Shown piece after piece: positions 6,394 to 13,178 of a stretch of DNA of 14,382 bases (its first letter is position 1; each line of letters opens with the position of its first letter). Source of the DNA: JBHHZI01 sp046757965 (lineage in GTDB: Bacteria > Acidobacteriota > Polarisedimenticolia > SMYD01); the NCBI GenBank assembly GCA_046757965.1, contig JBHHZI010000081.1, positions 1 to 14,382 of the forward strand. The letters are read 5' to 3'. The notes beneath the pieces are model-generated. The model was not told the DNA's origin. It did no database searches and saw only the letters and a list, made by a program, of their open reading frames with translations. Both the position numbers and the translations under genes were made by a program.

Positions 6394-8462
6394 CGGCTCC
6401 CCGATGTCCCGCCGCCGGCCTCGTCGTCGGACCCCACCGGCACGTTCATCTCGTCCTCGGCAAGATGGATCTTGAGCTTCAGATCCTGGCTGTCCGGATT
6501 CAACGCCAGGCCGCGTGACCACAGGTCATGAGCCTGCTGGAAGCGATTCGTCGTGAAATAGATGAATCCCAGATCCTCGATGACCGGCAGATAGTTCGGC
6601 GTCATCTCCAGGACGCGGCCGAATTCCGCCTCGGCTTCCGGAAACTCCTGGCGGATCAGATGATACTTGCCCAGCAACTGGTGCAGGCGATAGCCGCCAT
6701 CCAGCTCGGGCACGGCGCGCAGCGCCTCCAGACGGCGCAGTCCATCCTTCGTGTCGAGGCGGGCCAGGGCGGCGGCGGCCGCCAGCCGCAGCGACGGCGG
6801 GCCGGCATCGGCCGCCTGGCCCAGGGAGTTCGCGACCCCGGCGTCATCCAGGACGGCCTGTTGGCGGATCTGGTCGGCCACGGGAGTGCCGGCGGCGGGA
6901 CCGATGCTGCCGAGCAGGTCGGCGGCGACCCGCCGGACGCTCAGCGACGGATCCTCTGCCAGCACCTGGATGAGATCCGGCGCCGCGCCGGTGTGCAGCA
7001 CGCGCGCCAGGGCGTAGGCGCCATCGACTCTCAGCAGAGGCGCTTCGTCCAAGTTGGCGATCAGGCTCCGCAAGCCGTCAGCATCCTCTTCGTTGAACAC
7101 GCGCGCCAGCCGCCGGCGCCGCAGGTCCACGGGACTCCCCCACAGGCGCTCGAACGCGGCCACGGCCCAGTCGATTCCCCGGTCGGCGTGGCACAGGCTA
7201 CAGGCGTCGGGGGCGCCGAAGTCGGCGTTGTTGACAGGCAGCGGGATATCGATGGCATGACTGGCCAGGCGCGTGCCCAGCGCCTCGACGGTCGGCGCCA
7301 TGTGACAGTCCACGCAGTTGCTGCCCGGGCGTCCAGGAAGGTGATGGGTGTGTTCGGTGCCCCGATCCACGACATCCTGGTGGCACGGGGTACACAGTGT
7401 GGCCGCCGACGCCGGAGCGCGCAGCTGGTGCGCCTCACCGCCGCCGTGCGGATCATGACAGGTCGTGCAGGTCAGCCCCCCCTCCAGGGCGCAGCGCGAC
7501 TGGGCGAGCCCCTGATACTCCATCACGCCCACGGCCGGCGTCCGATCGACGTGGGCGAGACGACTGAACGGGCCGGCCTCCGCCGGGCGCAGGAGCGGCA
7601 AGAACGCCGCCTCGTAGTCATCTCCCGGCCGGTACGGTCGATTCCCGCCCCAACGACTGTCGAACGGCAGCGCCAGCCCATGACAGGACGCGCACACCTG
7701 AGCCGCCGCTCCGGGCGACACCCGGCCGGGATTGAAGAGGGCGGTGGGCGTCTTGCCCGCCCTGGCACTCGCCACGTGCTCCGCGCCCGGTCCGTGGCAC
7801 GCCTCGCACCCCACGCCGGCATCGGTCCACCGCGTGCTGTACTCCTGCGTCGCCGGGTCGAAGCCGATGGAACCGGCGGTGACATGGCATGCGATACACC
7901 GGTGATTCCAGACGCGATCATAGGACTGCCAGCGGGGGACCTCGGCCCGGCCACCGATCAGCTCCGCCCCGCAGGTGAGGGTGGAAAAGTCCGTGAACGC
8001 ATGCCGGTCGACCTGGTAGTAGAGCGGCAGGAGCACCCACGCTCCGTCGTCGAAGCGCGTGGCGTACGCCTCCATCCGGCCGCCCCCGATGACCGCGTCG
8101 ATGGAGAAGGTTCCCGGCGCCCCGCCACTGCGGACCGTCAGCGACGCCCTCCCACCGGCTGCTCCCGGCGGCCTCGGTATCACATCCACGTTGCCTTGCC
8201 GGTACGGCGCCGGCGAACTCGCAACCCACGCCGGCCCGTCGCCCTCACGAAAGATGGCGCGATGCCGGGAACTGTTCCAGGCATCGAACTGCGCCTGGTG
8301 GCAGGACTCACAGGCGTCGGCACCCGCGTAGCCCGCCTCGATGACGGCGCGGCGAGCACCGGCCGGTGACGACCCGGACGAAACGGCCGTGTCCTCCCCC
8401 CCACAGCCGGCGACGAGGCCCATCAGCGCCAGGATGACGCCCCGGGCGAGGGGGCCGGTCAC
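6390..8462 (-). CDS. Octaheme c-type cytochrome lipoprotein with HEAT-like and TPR C-terminal region
   Basis: A 690-aa exported heme protein. The GTG at 8462 gives a textbook lipoprotein signal, MTGPLARGVILALMGLVAGC, with acylated C20. A GGGGGAG lies close upstream. The open frame continues to 8645, but that would place over 50 residues before the signal. Eight CxxCH heme sites are present: CESCH (51), CIACH (189), CEACH (219), CASCH (257), CTTCH (332), CTPCH (357), CVDCH (383) and CSLCH (421). The first follows a YAGADACESCHQAQFDAW context typical of the cytochrome c554-like group. Residues from about 440 to 590 look like HEAT-type helical repeats, and 590-675 like TPRs. The heme part probably transfers or uses electrons in the periplasm or at the outer membrane, and the repeats probably bind a partner. 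Its stop overlaps the kinase start (ATGA), so it heads this operon. Substrate is unknown; nitrite, hydroxylamine or tetrathionate-type chemistry cannot be assigned from motifs. Confidence 0.88.
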   Translation of the reverse strand: MTGPLARGVILALMGLVAGCGGEDTAVSSGSSPAGARRAVIEAGYAGADACESCHQAQFDAWNSSRHRAIFREGDGPAWVASSPAPYRQGNVDVIPRPPGAAGGRASLTVRSGGAPGTFSIDAVIGGGRMEAYATRFDDGAWVLLPLYYQVDRHAFTDFSTLTCGAELIGGRAEVPRWQSYDRVWNHRCIACHVTAGSIGFDPATQEYSTRWTDAGVGCEACHGPGAEHVASARAGKTPTALFNPGRVSPGAAAQVCASCHGLALPFDSRWGGNRPYRPGDDYEAAFLPLLRPAEAGPFSRLAHVDRTPAVGVMEYQGLAQSRCALEGGLTCTTCHDPHGGGEAHQLRAPASAATLCTPCHQDVVDRGTEHTHHLPGRPGSNCVDCHMAPTVEALGTRLASHAIDIPLPVNNADFGAPDACSLCHADRGIDWAVAAFERLWGSPVDLRRRRLARVFNEEDADGLRSLIANLDEAPLLRVDGAYALARVLHTGAAPDLIQVLAEDPSLSVRRVAADLLGSIGPAAGTPVADQIRQQAVLDDAGVANSLGQAADAGPPSLRLAAAAALARLDTKDGLRRLEALRAVPELDGGYRLHQLLGKYHLIRQEFPEAEAEFGRVLEMTPNYLPVIEDLGFIYFTTNRFQQAHDLWSRGLALNPDSQDLKLKIHLAEDEMNVPVGSDDEAGGGTSGSR

Positions 8463-8562
8463 GGCTCCCCCGCGGCGGCGCGGCGGCTGCCCCAGACGGT
8501 CGCGGCGGGTCGAGGCGACGCATGGCCCCGACGGTTCGCCGACGCTATAATCGCGCTCGCTC
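8463..8562. promoter_or_regulatory. Divergent promoter region between the octaheme operon and the kinase-methyltransferase fusion
   Basis: These 100 bases are the only space between two divergent genes and must carry both promoters unless one starts inside the other gene. The plus-strand TATAAT at 8546-8551 is evident. Read on the minus strand the same bases give ATTATA, so the two promoters may overlap and compete. The remainder is very GC-rich and shows no clear operator palindrome. Confidence 0.5.
8546..8551 (+). promoter_or_regulatory. Perfect -10 TATAAT next to the fusion gene start
   Basis: A perfect TATAAT in very GC-rich surroundings, ending 11 bases before the ATG at 8563. Transcription should begin about 7 bases downstream, leaving a leader of only a few bases and no room for a ribosome-binding site. 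At 17-base spacing the -35 position holds only TGGCCC, a weak match, so an activator may be needed. Confidence 0.6.
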
Positions 8563-9696
8563 ATGTCCGACGTCACTCCTGATTCCATGTCTGCCAACAT
8601 ACTCAGTGACGGGCGCAATGCCACCAAGGCCCGCGTCCAGGTCATCGACTGGGACGGATCCCCGGCGGTGGAGAAGGACTATTCCGACCGTCCGCTCCTG
8701 GTGCGCCGTCTGTTCGGCCCCCTGATGCTCAACCGGGAGGAGCGTGCCCTGAGGGAGCTGTCCGACGCCGACGGTTTCCCCCGGCTCCTCGCCCGCCCGG
8801 GCCGCACCCGTCTGGTGATGTCGAAGGTCGCCGGCACGCCTCTGCGGCGCATGCTGGACGAGAAGATGCCGCTGCCGGACCGGTTCTTCGAGCGGCTCGA
8901 CGCGTTGATCTTCTCCATGCATCGCAAGGGGGTCGCCCAGGGCGACATCGGTCTGGGAGATGTCCTGGTGGGCGACGACGGGGCGCCCGCGATTCTCGAC
9001 TTCTCCGTCAGCGTCGTCCGTCACCGCGGGCTGTTCGCCCGGCTGCTGTTCGGATTCGCGGCGGCCCAGGACAATCGCCGCTTCGAGCGCCTCCGGCACC
9101 GGTTCAAGCCGGTCGCCGGGGCCGCGGCTCCCCAGACCGGCCGCTCGCGGGTCCTCGCCCGCCTGCGCCTCCTGGGCCTGTATGCGCTGATCCTGTTCTG
9201 GGGCTGGACCGGGGTGCCGACCACCCTCGAGTTCCTGGCCGCCCTGCCCCTCGTCCTGGCCGGCAGCCTCGTGCGCATCTGGTCCGCCGGCCACCTTCTC
9301 AAGACGCGGGACCTCGCCGTCTGCGGGCCGTACGGCCACTGCCAGCATCCGCTGTATCTCGGCCGCCTGCTGCTGTTCTCCGGCTTCGCCATCATGGCCG
9401 GCCTCCCGTACGGGGCGAATCTCGTCATCCTGGCCGGCGGCCTGGCGATCTTCTTCGGCTTCTATCTGCCGCGCAAGCTCCGCGTCGAGGGCGCGCGCCT
9501 GGAAGAGGAACACGGGGAGGCGTACATCGCCTACCGCAACGCGGTGCCGATTCTCTTGCCGTCTCTTCGCCCCTGGCGCGGCGGAGCAAGCGGCGCCCGC
9601 TGGCAACTGGCGCGGTTCCTGCGAAACCGCGAGGTCCTGATGGTCCTGCTCGAGACCGGTCTGCTGGCGCTGTTCGCGTGGCGCGCGTTCGGTTGA
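8563..9696 (+). CDS. Fusion: degenerate WaaP/RIO-like kinase domain plus ICMT/PEMT-type membrane methyltransferase
   Basis: A 377-aa two-domain protein. Residues 20-185 align by motif with the kinase fold: VEKDY (K38), a Glu in NREERALREL (E60), VAQGDIGLGDVLV and AILDFSVS (D146). The usual HxD...N loop is changed to Q126-G-D128...D133, so the catalytic Asp remains but His and Asn are replaced. Residues 200-377 form a membrane domain with about four helices (202-218, 222-240, 266-283, 285-302) and a last one at 357-372. This domain carries GPYGHCQHPLYLG (255-267) and LEEEHGEAYIAYRNAVP (313-329), the SAM-binding pattern of the isoprenylcysteine carboxyl methyltransferase/phospholipid methyltransferase superfamily. 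That superfamily methylates lipids or prenylated substrates in the membrane. The gene diverges from an operon with a canonical kinase of the same group. The start at 8563 follows a perfect TATAAT and has no Shine-Dalgarno sequence. Substrate is unknown. Confidence 0.82.
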   Translation: MSDVTPDSMSANILSDGRNATKARVQVIDWDGSPAVEKDYSDRPLLVRRLFGPLMLNREERALRELSDADGFPRLLARPGRTRLVMSKVAGTPLRRMLDEKMPLPDRFFERLDALIFSMHRKGVAQGDIGLGDVLVGDDGAPAILDFSVSVVRHRGLFARLLFGFAAAQDNRRFERLRHRFKPVAGAAAPQTGRSRVLARLRLLGLYALILFWGWTGVPTTLEFLAALPLVLAGSLVRIWSAGHLLKTRDLAVCGPYGHCQHPLYLGRLLLFSGFAIMAGLPYGANLVILAGGLAIFFGFYLPRKLRVEGARLEEEHGEAYIAYRNAVPILLPSLRPWRGGASGARWQLARFLRNREVLMVLLETGLLALFAWRAFG

Positions 9697-9733
9697 GGCA
9701 TCGATGAGTTCCATGGCAAGCATCTCACGCGGC

Positions 9734-11617
9734 TCAGGACGAGCGCGCTCCGGAGACCGCCGCGAACTGGATCGAGTGCAGGCGGGCGTACAATCCGGGT
9801 TTCTCCAGCAGTTCCCGGTGGGATCCGATCTCCACCACCCGGCCCCCGTCCACGACGACGATCCGATGGGCCGAACGCACCGTCGCCAGCCGGTGCGCGA
9901 TGACGATGGTGGTGCGCTCCTTCATCAGGGTGGCGAGCGCCTCCTGGACCAGCGCCTCGCTCTGCGCGTCCAGGGCGGAGGTGGCCTCGTCGAGGATGAG
10001 GATCGGGGCGTCCTTCAGAAGCGCCCGGGCGATGGAGATGCGCTGCCGCTGGCCGACGGACAGCGACTGGCCGCCCTCGCCGAGCCGGGCGGCGTACCCG
10101 TCCGGCAACCGCTCGATGAACTCGTGGGCGTGGGCCGCCGAGGCGGCGGCGATCACTCGCTCCAGGGGGACGTCGGGACAGCCGTAGGCGATGTTGTTGT
10201 GCACCGTATCGTCGAACAGCACCACGTCCTGCGTGACCAGACCGATCTGCCGGCGCAGTGACGCCAGCGTCACCGACCGCACGTCCACGCCGTCGATCTC
10301 CAGCGTTCCGGCGGTGACGTCGTAGAACCGCGGCACGAGATTGACCAGTGTCGTCTTGCCCGCCCCCGAGGCCCCGACGATGGCGACCTTCTCGCCCTTG
10401 TGGATGGTCAGATCGATGCCCTGCAGCACCGGCTCGCTGCCATACGAGAAATGGGCGCCCCGGAAGCGGATCTCGCGCGAGAACGGTTTCATCTCCTCGG
10501 CAAACGGCGCCTCGACGACATCCCGATCCAGATCCAGCACCTCGAACACCCGCTCGGCGGCGGCGGTGGCCCGGGTGAAATCGTTGCCGATGCGTGCACA
10601 GCGCTTGAGGATCGCGTACATCCAGTAGAGGGCCGCCAGGGTGGCCAGGAACTCGCCGGGGTTGAGGCGGCCGGTATGAATCCGCCAGCCGGCGAACCCG
10701 GCCAGGGCGCCCATGGCAGCCGCCCCGATCATCTCGATGACCGGCTGGGTCAGTGAGAGATACTTCAGGGCCCGGCGATCGGCACGCAGCATGCCGCCGA
10801 GAACATCGCGAAAGCGTCCGATCTCGAACCGCTCGGTGTTGAACACGCGCACCACCCGGCGGCCGGCAACGGTCTCGTGCAGACGGTTGGCCAGATCCGC
10901 CAGGCGGGACTGGCTGGCCGATGTGGATCGCTTGATCTTGTAGGCGAAGCGGGTCGCTGGATAGATCGTCACGGGCAGCACGGCGACGCAGACCAGGGCG
11001 AGCCGCCAGTCCAGCAGCAGGGCGGCGGCGAACAGGAACAGCAGCGAGAACAGCAGGCGCACGAACTCCGCGGCCGGCGAGCCGAGAAAATTCTGGATGA
11101 GAGCCACGTCGCTGGTGACCCTGGAGATCAGCAGCCCGGTGTGATGGGTGTTGAAGAAGGTCAGGGACTGCCGCTGGATCCGTTCATACAGATCGAGACG
11201 GAGACTCTGGATCGCCCGGAGGGTGACCATCCCGAGACGGAAATTGGACAGGTAGGTGAACGCGCCGCGGATCATGAACGCCAGGACGAAGCAGATCGGC
11301 ACGAAGATGAATGCCCGTGAGGGGCGATAGCCGAGATGCTTCCGGGCAAAACCGACGATGGCTCCCTCCACGGCGGCATGCAGGCGATCCATCGCGTCAC
11401 CGCCGGGCAGGTCGGCCGACGGGAGAGGACCGGCGGCCGGCGCCGATGTCGCGGTGGAGGCGGCGGGGTCGAGAAAGAAGACCTCGTTGAACATCGGCTT
11501 GAGCAGACCGGCGACGGCAGCCGACGCCATGCCGGCGATCACGGAGAACAGGAGCCCGACGGCGATGGCCGCCAGGCGCGGCCGCATGTAGTTCCACAGG
11601 CGGAACACGCTCATCAT
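9734..11617 (-). CDS. MsbA-like lipid ABC exporter (fused membrane and ATPase domains)
   Basis: A 627-aa type IV ABC exporter half-transporter of the MsbA/lipid A flippase group, acting as a homodimer in the cytoplasmic membrane. The transmembrane part has six helices. The nucleotide-binding domain has Walker A GASGAGKT (415-422), Q-loop VTQD (Q463), signature LSVGQ (519-523), Walker B ILILDE (539-544) and the H-loop HRLATV (H575), so it should be an active ATPase. The start is ATG at 11617, overlapping the flavoprotein stop as ATGA; the longer open frame lies inside that gene. An Ala/Pro-rich stretch at about 51-73 and a helix to about 100 lengthen the first periplasmic loop beyond that of E. 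coli MsbA. A lipid or lipid-linked glycan is the likely cargo, given the adjacent polyprenyl-reductase-type gene. The family also includes peptide and drug exporters, so the name msbA is not assigned. Confidence 0.9.
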   Translation of the reverse strand: MMSVFRLWNYMRPRLAAIAVGLLFSVIAGMASAAVAGLLKPMFNEVFFLDPAASTATSAPAAGPLPSADLPGGDAMDRLHAAVEGAIVGFARKHLGYRPSRAFIFVPICFVLAFMIRGAFTYLSNFRLGMVTLRAIQSLRLDLYERIQRQSLTFFNTHHTGLLISRVTSDVALIQNFLGSPAAEFVRLLFSLLFLFAAALLLDWRLALVCVAVLPVTIYPATRFAYKIKRSTSASQSRLADLANRLHETVAGRRVVRVFNTERFEIGRFRDVLGGMLRADRRALKYLSLTQPVIEMIGAAAMGALAGFAGWRIHTGRLNPGEFLATLAALYWMYAILKRCARIGNDFTRATAAAERVFEVLDLDRDVVEAPFAEEMKPFSREIRFRGAHFSYGSEPVLQGIDLTIHKGEKVAIVGASGAGKTTLVNLVPRFYDVTAGTLEIDGVDVRSVTLASLRRQIGLVTQDVVLFDDTVHNNIAYGCPDVPLERVIAAASAAHAHEFIERLPDGYAARLGEGGQSLSVGQRQRISIARALLKDAPILILDEATSALDAQSEALVQEALATLMKERTTIVIAHRLATVRSAHRIVVVDGGRVVEIGSHRELLEKPGLYARLHSIQFAAVSGARSS

Positions 11618-12789
11618 GCCGCCTGCCGCCGGGAGATCGATCGCCCGCCCGTGACCCGGTGAACCGCCATCGACACCATCAACGGCACGGCGCAGCGCAG
11701 AAGACGGCGCCGCAGCGTCGCATACGGTTGCCGGCCGGCAACCAGGTCGGACAGCACCCGCCGGATGGCCGGCGACGCGTCCGCGTACCGGACGAGCCGT
11801 TCGGTGAACGCCGGCGCGAAGAAGCGCTCCGCCTGTCGCGCCGCTCGCTGCAGCTCGGCCGAGAAGAACGCCTCGAAGCGGGCGGTATACGTCCCGCCCG
11901 CCGGGTCGAGCACCGACCCCGTCCACAGACGCGCGGTCTCCAGGGCATGATGGAGCCCCTCCCGTGTCAGGGGATCAACCGCGCCGGCCGCGTCCCCCAG
12001 CAACGCCCAGCCGGCGCCTTCGATGACCACGCGGCCGTCGCCATCCCGGGCGAATCCGGGAATGAGCGCAGCATACGGGCGGGCGGCGGTCACGGGATGA
12101 CCCAGCCAGCGCGCGAAGCGCCGGCAACGCTCCTTCAGGTCACGGGCAGACAGCCGCCCCAGCGGCGCACAGATACCGATGGCGAGGTGATCCTCCCGGG
12201 GGAAACACCACTGATAGCCCGCCAGCCCATGCTCGAACCGGACGATCATCCGATCGTCCCGGGCCCCATCGATGTACCAGCCAAGCGCCTGGGACAGGGC
12301 TCGAGGCGGATGCGACCCGATGAAGTGTCGCCGCACCAGGCTCGACGCGCCGTCCGCTCCGGCCACGTAGCCGACCACCCACTCCCGCCCGGTGCCATCG
12401 GTCAGCCTGAAACTCTCGCGCCCCGTGCCGGCGCCGCGCTCGATGCGGCAGACGCGCGCGGAGATCAGCGTCGCGCCTGCTTCCACGGCGCGCTCGCGCA
12501 GAAACCTGTCCAGACGGGCCCGGGAGAAGACATGCACCGGCGCATCCAGCTCGATCTCGGCGCGCCGGCCGGATGGCGATACCAGCAGGAGCCGGCTCAC
12601 GATTCGCCGGGGCAACCGCGCGTCGAGCAGCTCCGGCGACATCTCCAGTCCCCGCGACGGGATGCCACCACCACACGGTTTCTCCGGCCACGGCTGGTGA
12701 TGGAACAGGATGACGGACCGCCCCGCTGCCGCGAGCCGGCCGGCAGCCAGAGCCCCGGCAGGCCCCCCACCGACGATCGCCATTCGCAT
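11614..12789 (-). CDS. Geranylgeranyl reductase family FAD-dependent oxidoreductase
   Basis: A 391-aa flavoprotein of the geranylgeranyl/digeranylgeranyl-lipid reductase family, whose members saturate double bonds in isoprenoid chains of quinones, chlorophyll tails or archaeal-type lipids. Others in the superfamily act as monooxygenases or halogenases. Motifs are the Rossmann AIVGGGPAGALAAGRLA (4-20), KPCGGGIPSRGL (37-48), GADGASSLVR (144-153), GYQWCFP (191-197) and GDAAGAVDPLTREGLHHA (265-282). The third of these matches the YxWxFP substrate-site motif of the reductases. The C-terminal tail has a hydrophobic, basic-flanked stretch (RRRLLRCAVPLMVSMAVHR) that could dock on the membrane. The ATG at 12789 is the first in frame, and a second ATG lies two codons later. 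It is the first gene of an operon with the ABC exporter, and the coding ends overlap by four bases. A promoter-like TTGACC-N17-TACGAT lies upstream. Exact substrate is unknown. Confidence 0.87.
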   Translation of the reverse strand: MRMAIVGGGPAGALAAGRLAAAGRSVILFHHQPWPEKPCGGGIPSRGLEMSPELLDARLPRRIVSRLLLVSPSGRRAEIELDAPVHVFSRARLDRFLRERAVEAGATLISARVCRIERGAGTGRESFRLTDGTGREWVVGYVAGADGASSLVRRHFIGSHPPRALSQALGWYIDGARDDRMIVRFEHGLAGYQWCFPREDHLAIGICAPLGRLSARDLKERCRRFARWLGHPVTAARPYAALIPGFARDGDGRVVIEGAGWALLGDAAGAVDPLTREGLHHALETARLWTGSVLDPAGGTYTARFEAFFSAELQRAARQAERFFAPAFTERLVRYADASPAIRRVLSDLVAGRQPYATLRRRLLRCAVPLMVSMAVHRVTGGRSISRRQAA

Positions 12790-12827
12790 CGTGTCTCGTC
12801 TCGTTGCCCGGGCCCTGATTCGGTGGC

Positions 12828-12856
12828 ATCGTACGCCAGCCCCGGGATCCGGTCAA
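12828..12856 (-). promoter_or_regulatory. Sigma70-type promoter of the flavoprotein-exporter operon
   Basis: On the minus strand TTGACC (12856-12851) matches the -35 consensus at five of six positions. A spacer of exactly 17 bases leads to TACGAT (12833-12828), four of six matches to TATAAT. The start would fall near 12821, giving a leader of about 30 bases before the ATG at 12789. This is the best housekeeping-type promoter in the window. Confidence 0.6.
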
Positions 12857-12900
12857 GGAAGCCGGGCGGCGGTGCACCCGGTCCGACCCCGCCTCCGGGC

Positions 12901-12906
12901 TAGAAT
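12901..12906 (+). promoter_or_regulatory. -10-like TAGAAT next to the small membrane protein start
   Basis: TAGAAT matches TATAAT at five of six positions and ends only seven bases before the ATG at 12914. Transcription would start at or within a base or two of the ATG, which implies a leaderless message. No Shine-Dalgarno sequence or clear -35 is present. Confidence 0.45.
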
Positions 12907-12913
12907 CGGACCG

Positions 12914-13090
12914 ATGAAGCTGTTCATCGGCAAGTTCCTGCAGCTCTCCGGCCTGGCGACCACCGCGGGGGCGCTCATGGCCGGGCTCTCCGAGCCCACA
13001 CTCTGGAACGAGCTGTTGCTGATGACCGTCGGGATCGTGGTGTTCTTCGGAGGATGGCTCATCGAGCACAAGCTGCCCGGCCGACGGTAA
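12914..13090 (+). CDS. Small two-helix membrane protein, function unknown
   Basis: A 58-aa protein that I do not recognise by name. It has two hydrophobic segments, GKFLQLSGLATTAGALMAGL (about 6-25) and ELLLMTVGIVVFFGGWLIE (about 33-51), joined by a short polar turn and ending in a basic tail (HKLPGRR). Both ends are probably cytoplasmic. It is too short for the 60-residue cut-off often used in gene tracks. The codon pattern is GC3-rich like its neighbours, and the ATG lies directly behind a TAGAAT hexamer, both of which favour a real gene. It lies between the divergent flavoprotein gene and the sigma factor, and a hairpin surrounds its stop codon. Confidence 0.7.
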   Translation: MKLFIGKFLQLSGLATTAGALMAGLSEPTLWNELLLMTVGIVVFFGGWLIEHKLPGRR

Positions 13091-13096
13091 CCGGGC
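13075..13096 (+). terminator. Hairpin spanning the stop of the small membrane protein gene
   Basis: GCCCGG (13075-13080) pairs with CCGGGC (13091-13096) around a 10-base loop that contains the TAA stop. A shifted pairing of CCGGCC with GGCCGG is also possible. No T-run follows, so it is a weak terminator candidate that would insulate the sigma factor gene from read-through. Confidence 0.3.
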
Positions 13097-13108
13097 CGGC
13101 GAGGGTCT

Positions 13109-13134
13109 GGAACCCCACGGTCGGCCGGCACGTT
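13109..13134 (+). promoter_or_regulatory. ECF-type autoregulatory promoter of the sigma factor gene
   Basis: GGAACC (13109-13114), a 16-base spacer and CGTT (13131-13134) match the GGAAC / CGTT pattern of many ECF sigma promoters. The site lies 45 bases before the TTG of an ECF-type sigma gene, where self-activation is typical. The flanks GGAAC and GTTCC (13109-13113, 13132-13136) also form an inverted repeat, possibly by chance. Confidence 0.5.
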
Positions 13135-13178
13135 CCACCGTTGACCCACACGGAGGAAGCCTGGGGGAGGCGAGGACG

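Noticed and set aside
8269..8279. GGAACTGTTCC palindrome as an ECF or repressor site
   Set aside because: It lies inside the cytochrome coding sequence and has no matching -10 element at the right distance on either strand.
6528..8369. 613-codon open frame on the plus strand
   Set aside because: It lies wholly antisense to the octaheme cytochrome, whose eight CxxCH sites and lipobox prove the coding strand. The antisense translation is Arg/Gln/Gly-rich with no motif.
8463..8645. N-terminal extension of the octaheme protein
   Set aside because: It would put more than 50 polar residues before the lipoprotein signal and overlap the divergent fusion gene; the GTG at 8462 gives a standard 20-residue signal.
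8545..9723. 392-codon open frame on the minus strand
   Set aside because: It is the shadow of the kinase-methyltransferase fusion, with Gln/Glu/Arg-rich low complexity and no motif.
9697..9733. Hairpin between the convergent fusion and exporter genes as a bidirectional terminator
   Set aside because: Only a 4-bp GATG/CATC pairing with a long loop is visible, too weak to call.
11659..12903. 414-codon open frame on the plus strand
   Set aside because: It is antisense to the flavoprotein with its FAD motifs, and its composition is Arg/Pro-rich.
12140..13138. 332-codon open frame on the minus strand
   Set aside because: It runs across the flavoprotein start, the intergenic promoter and the antisense of the small membrane gene; it is a frame shadow.
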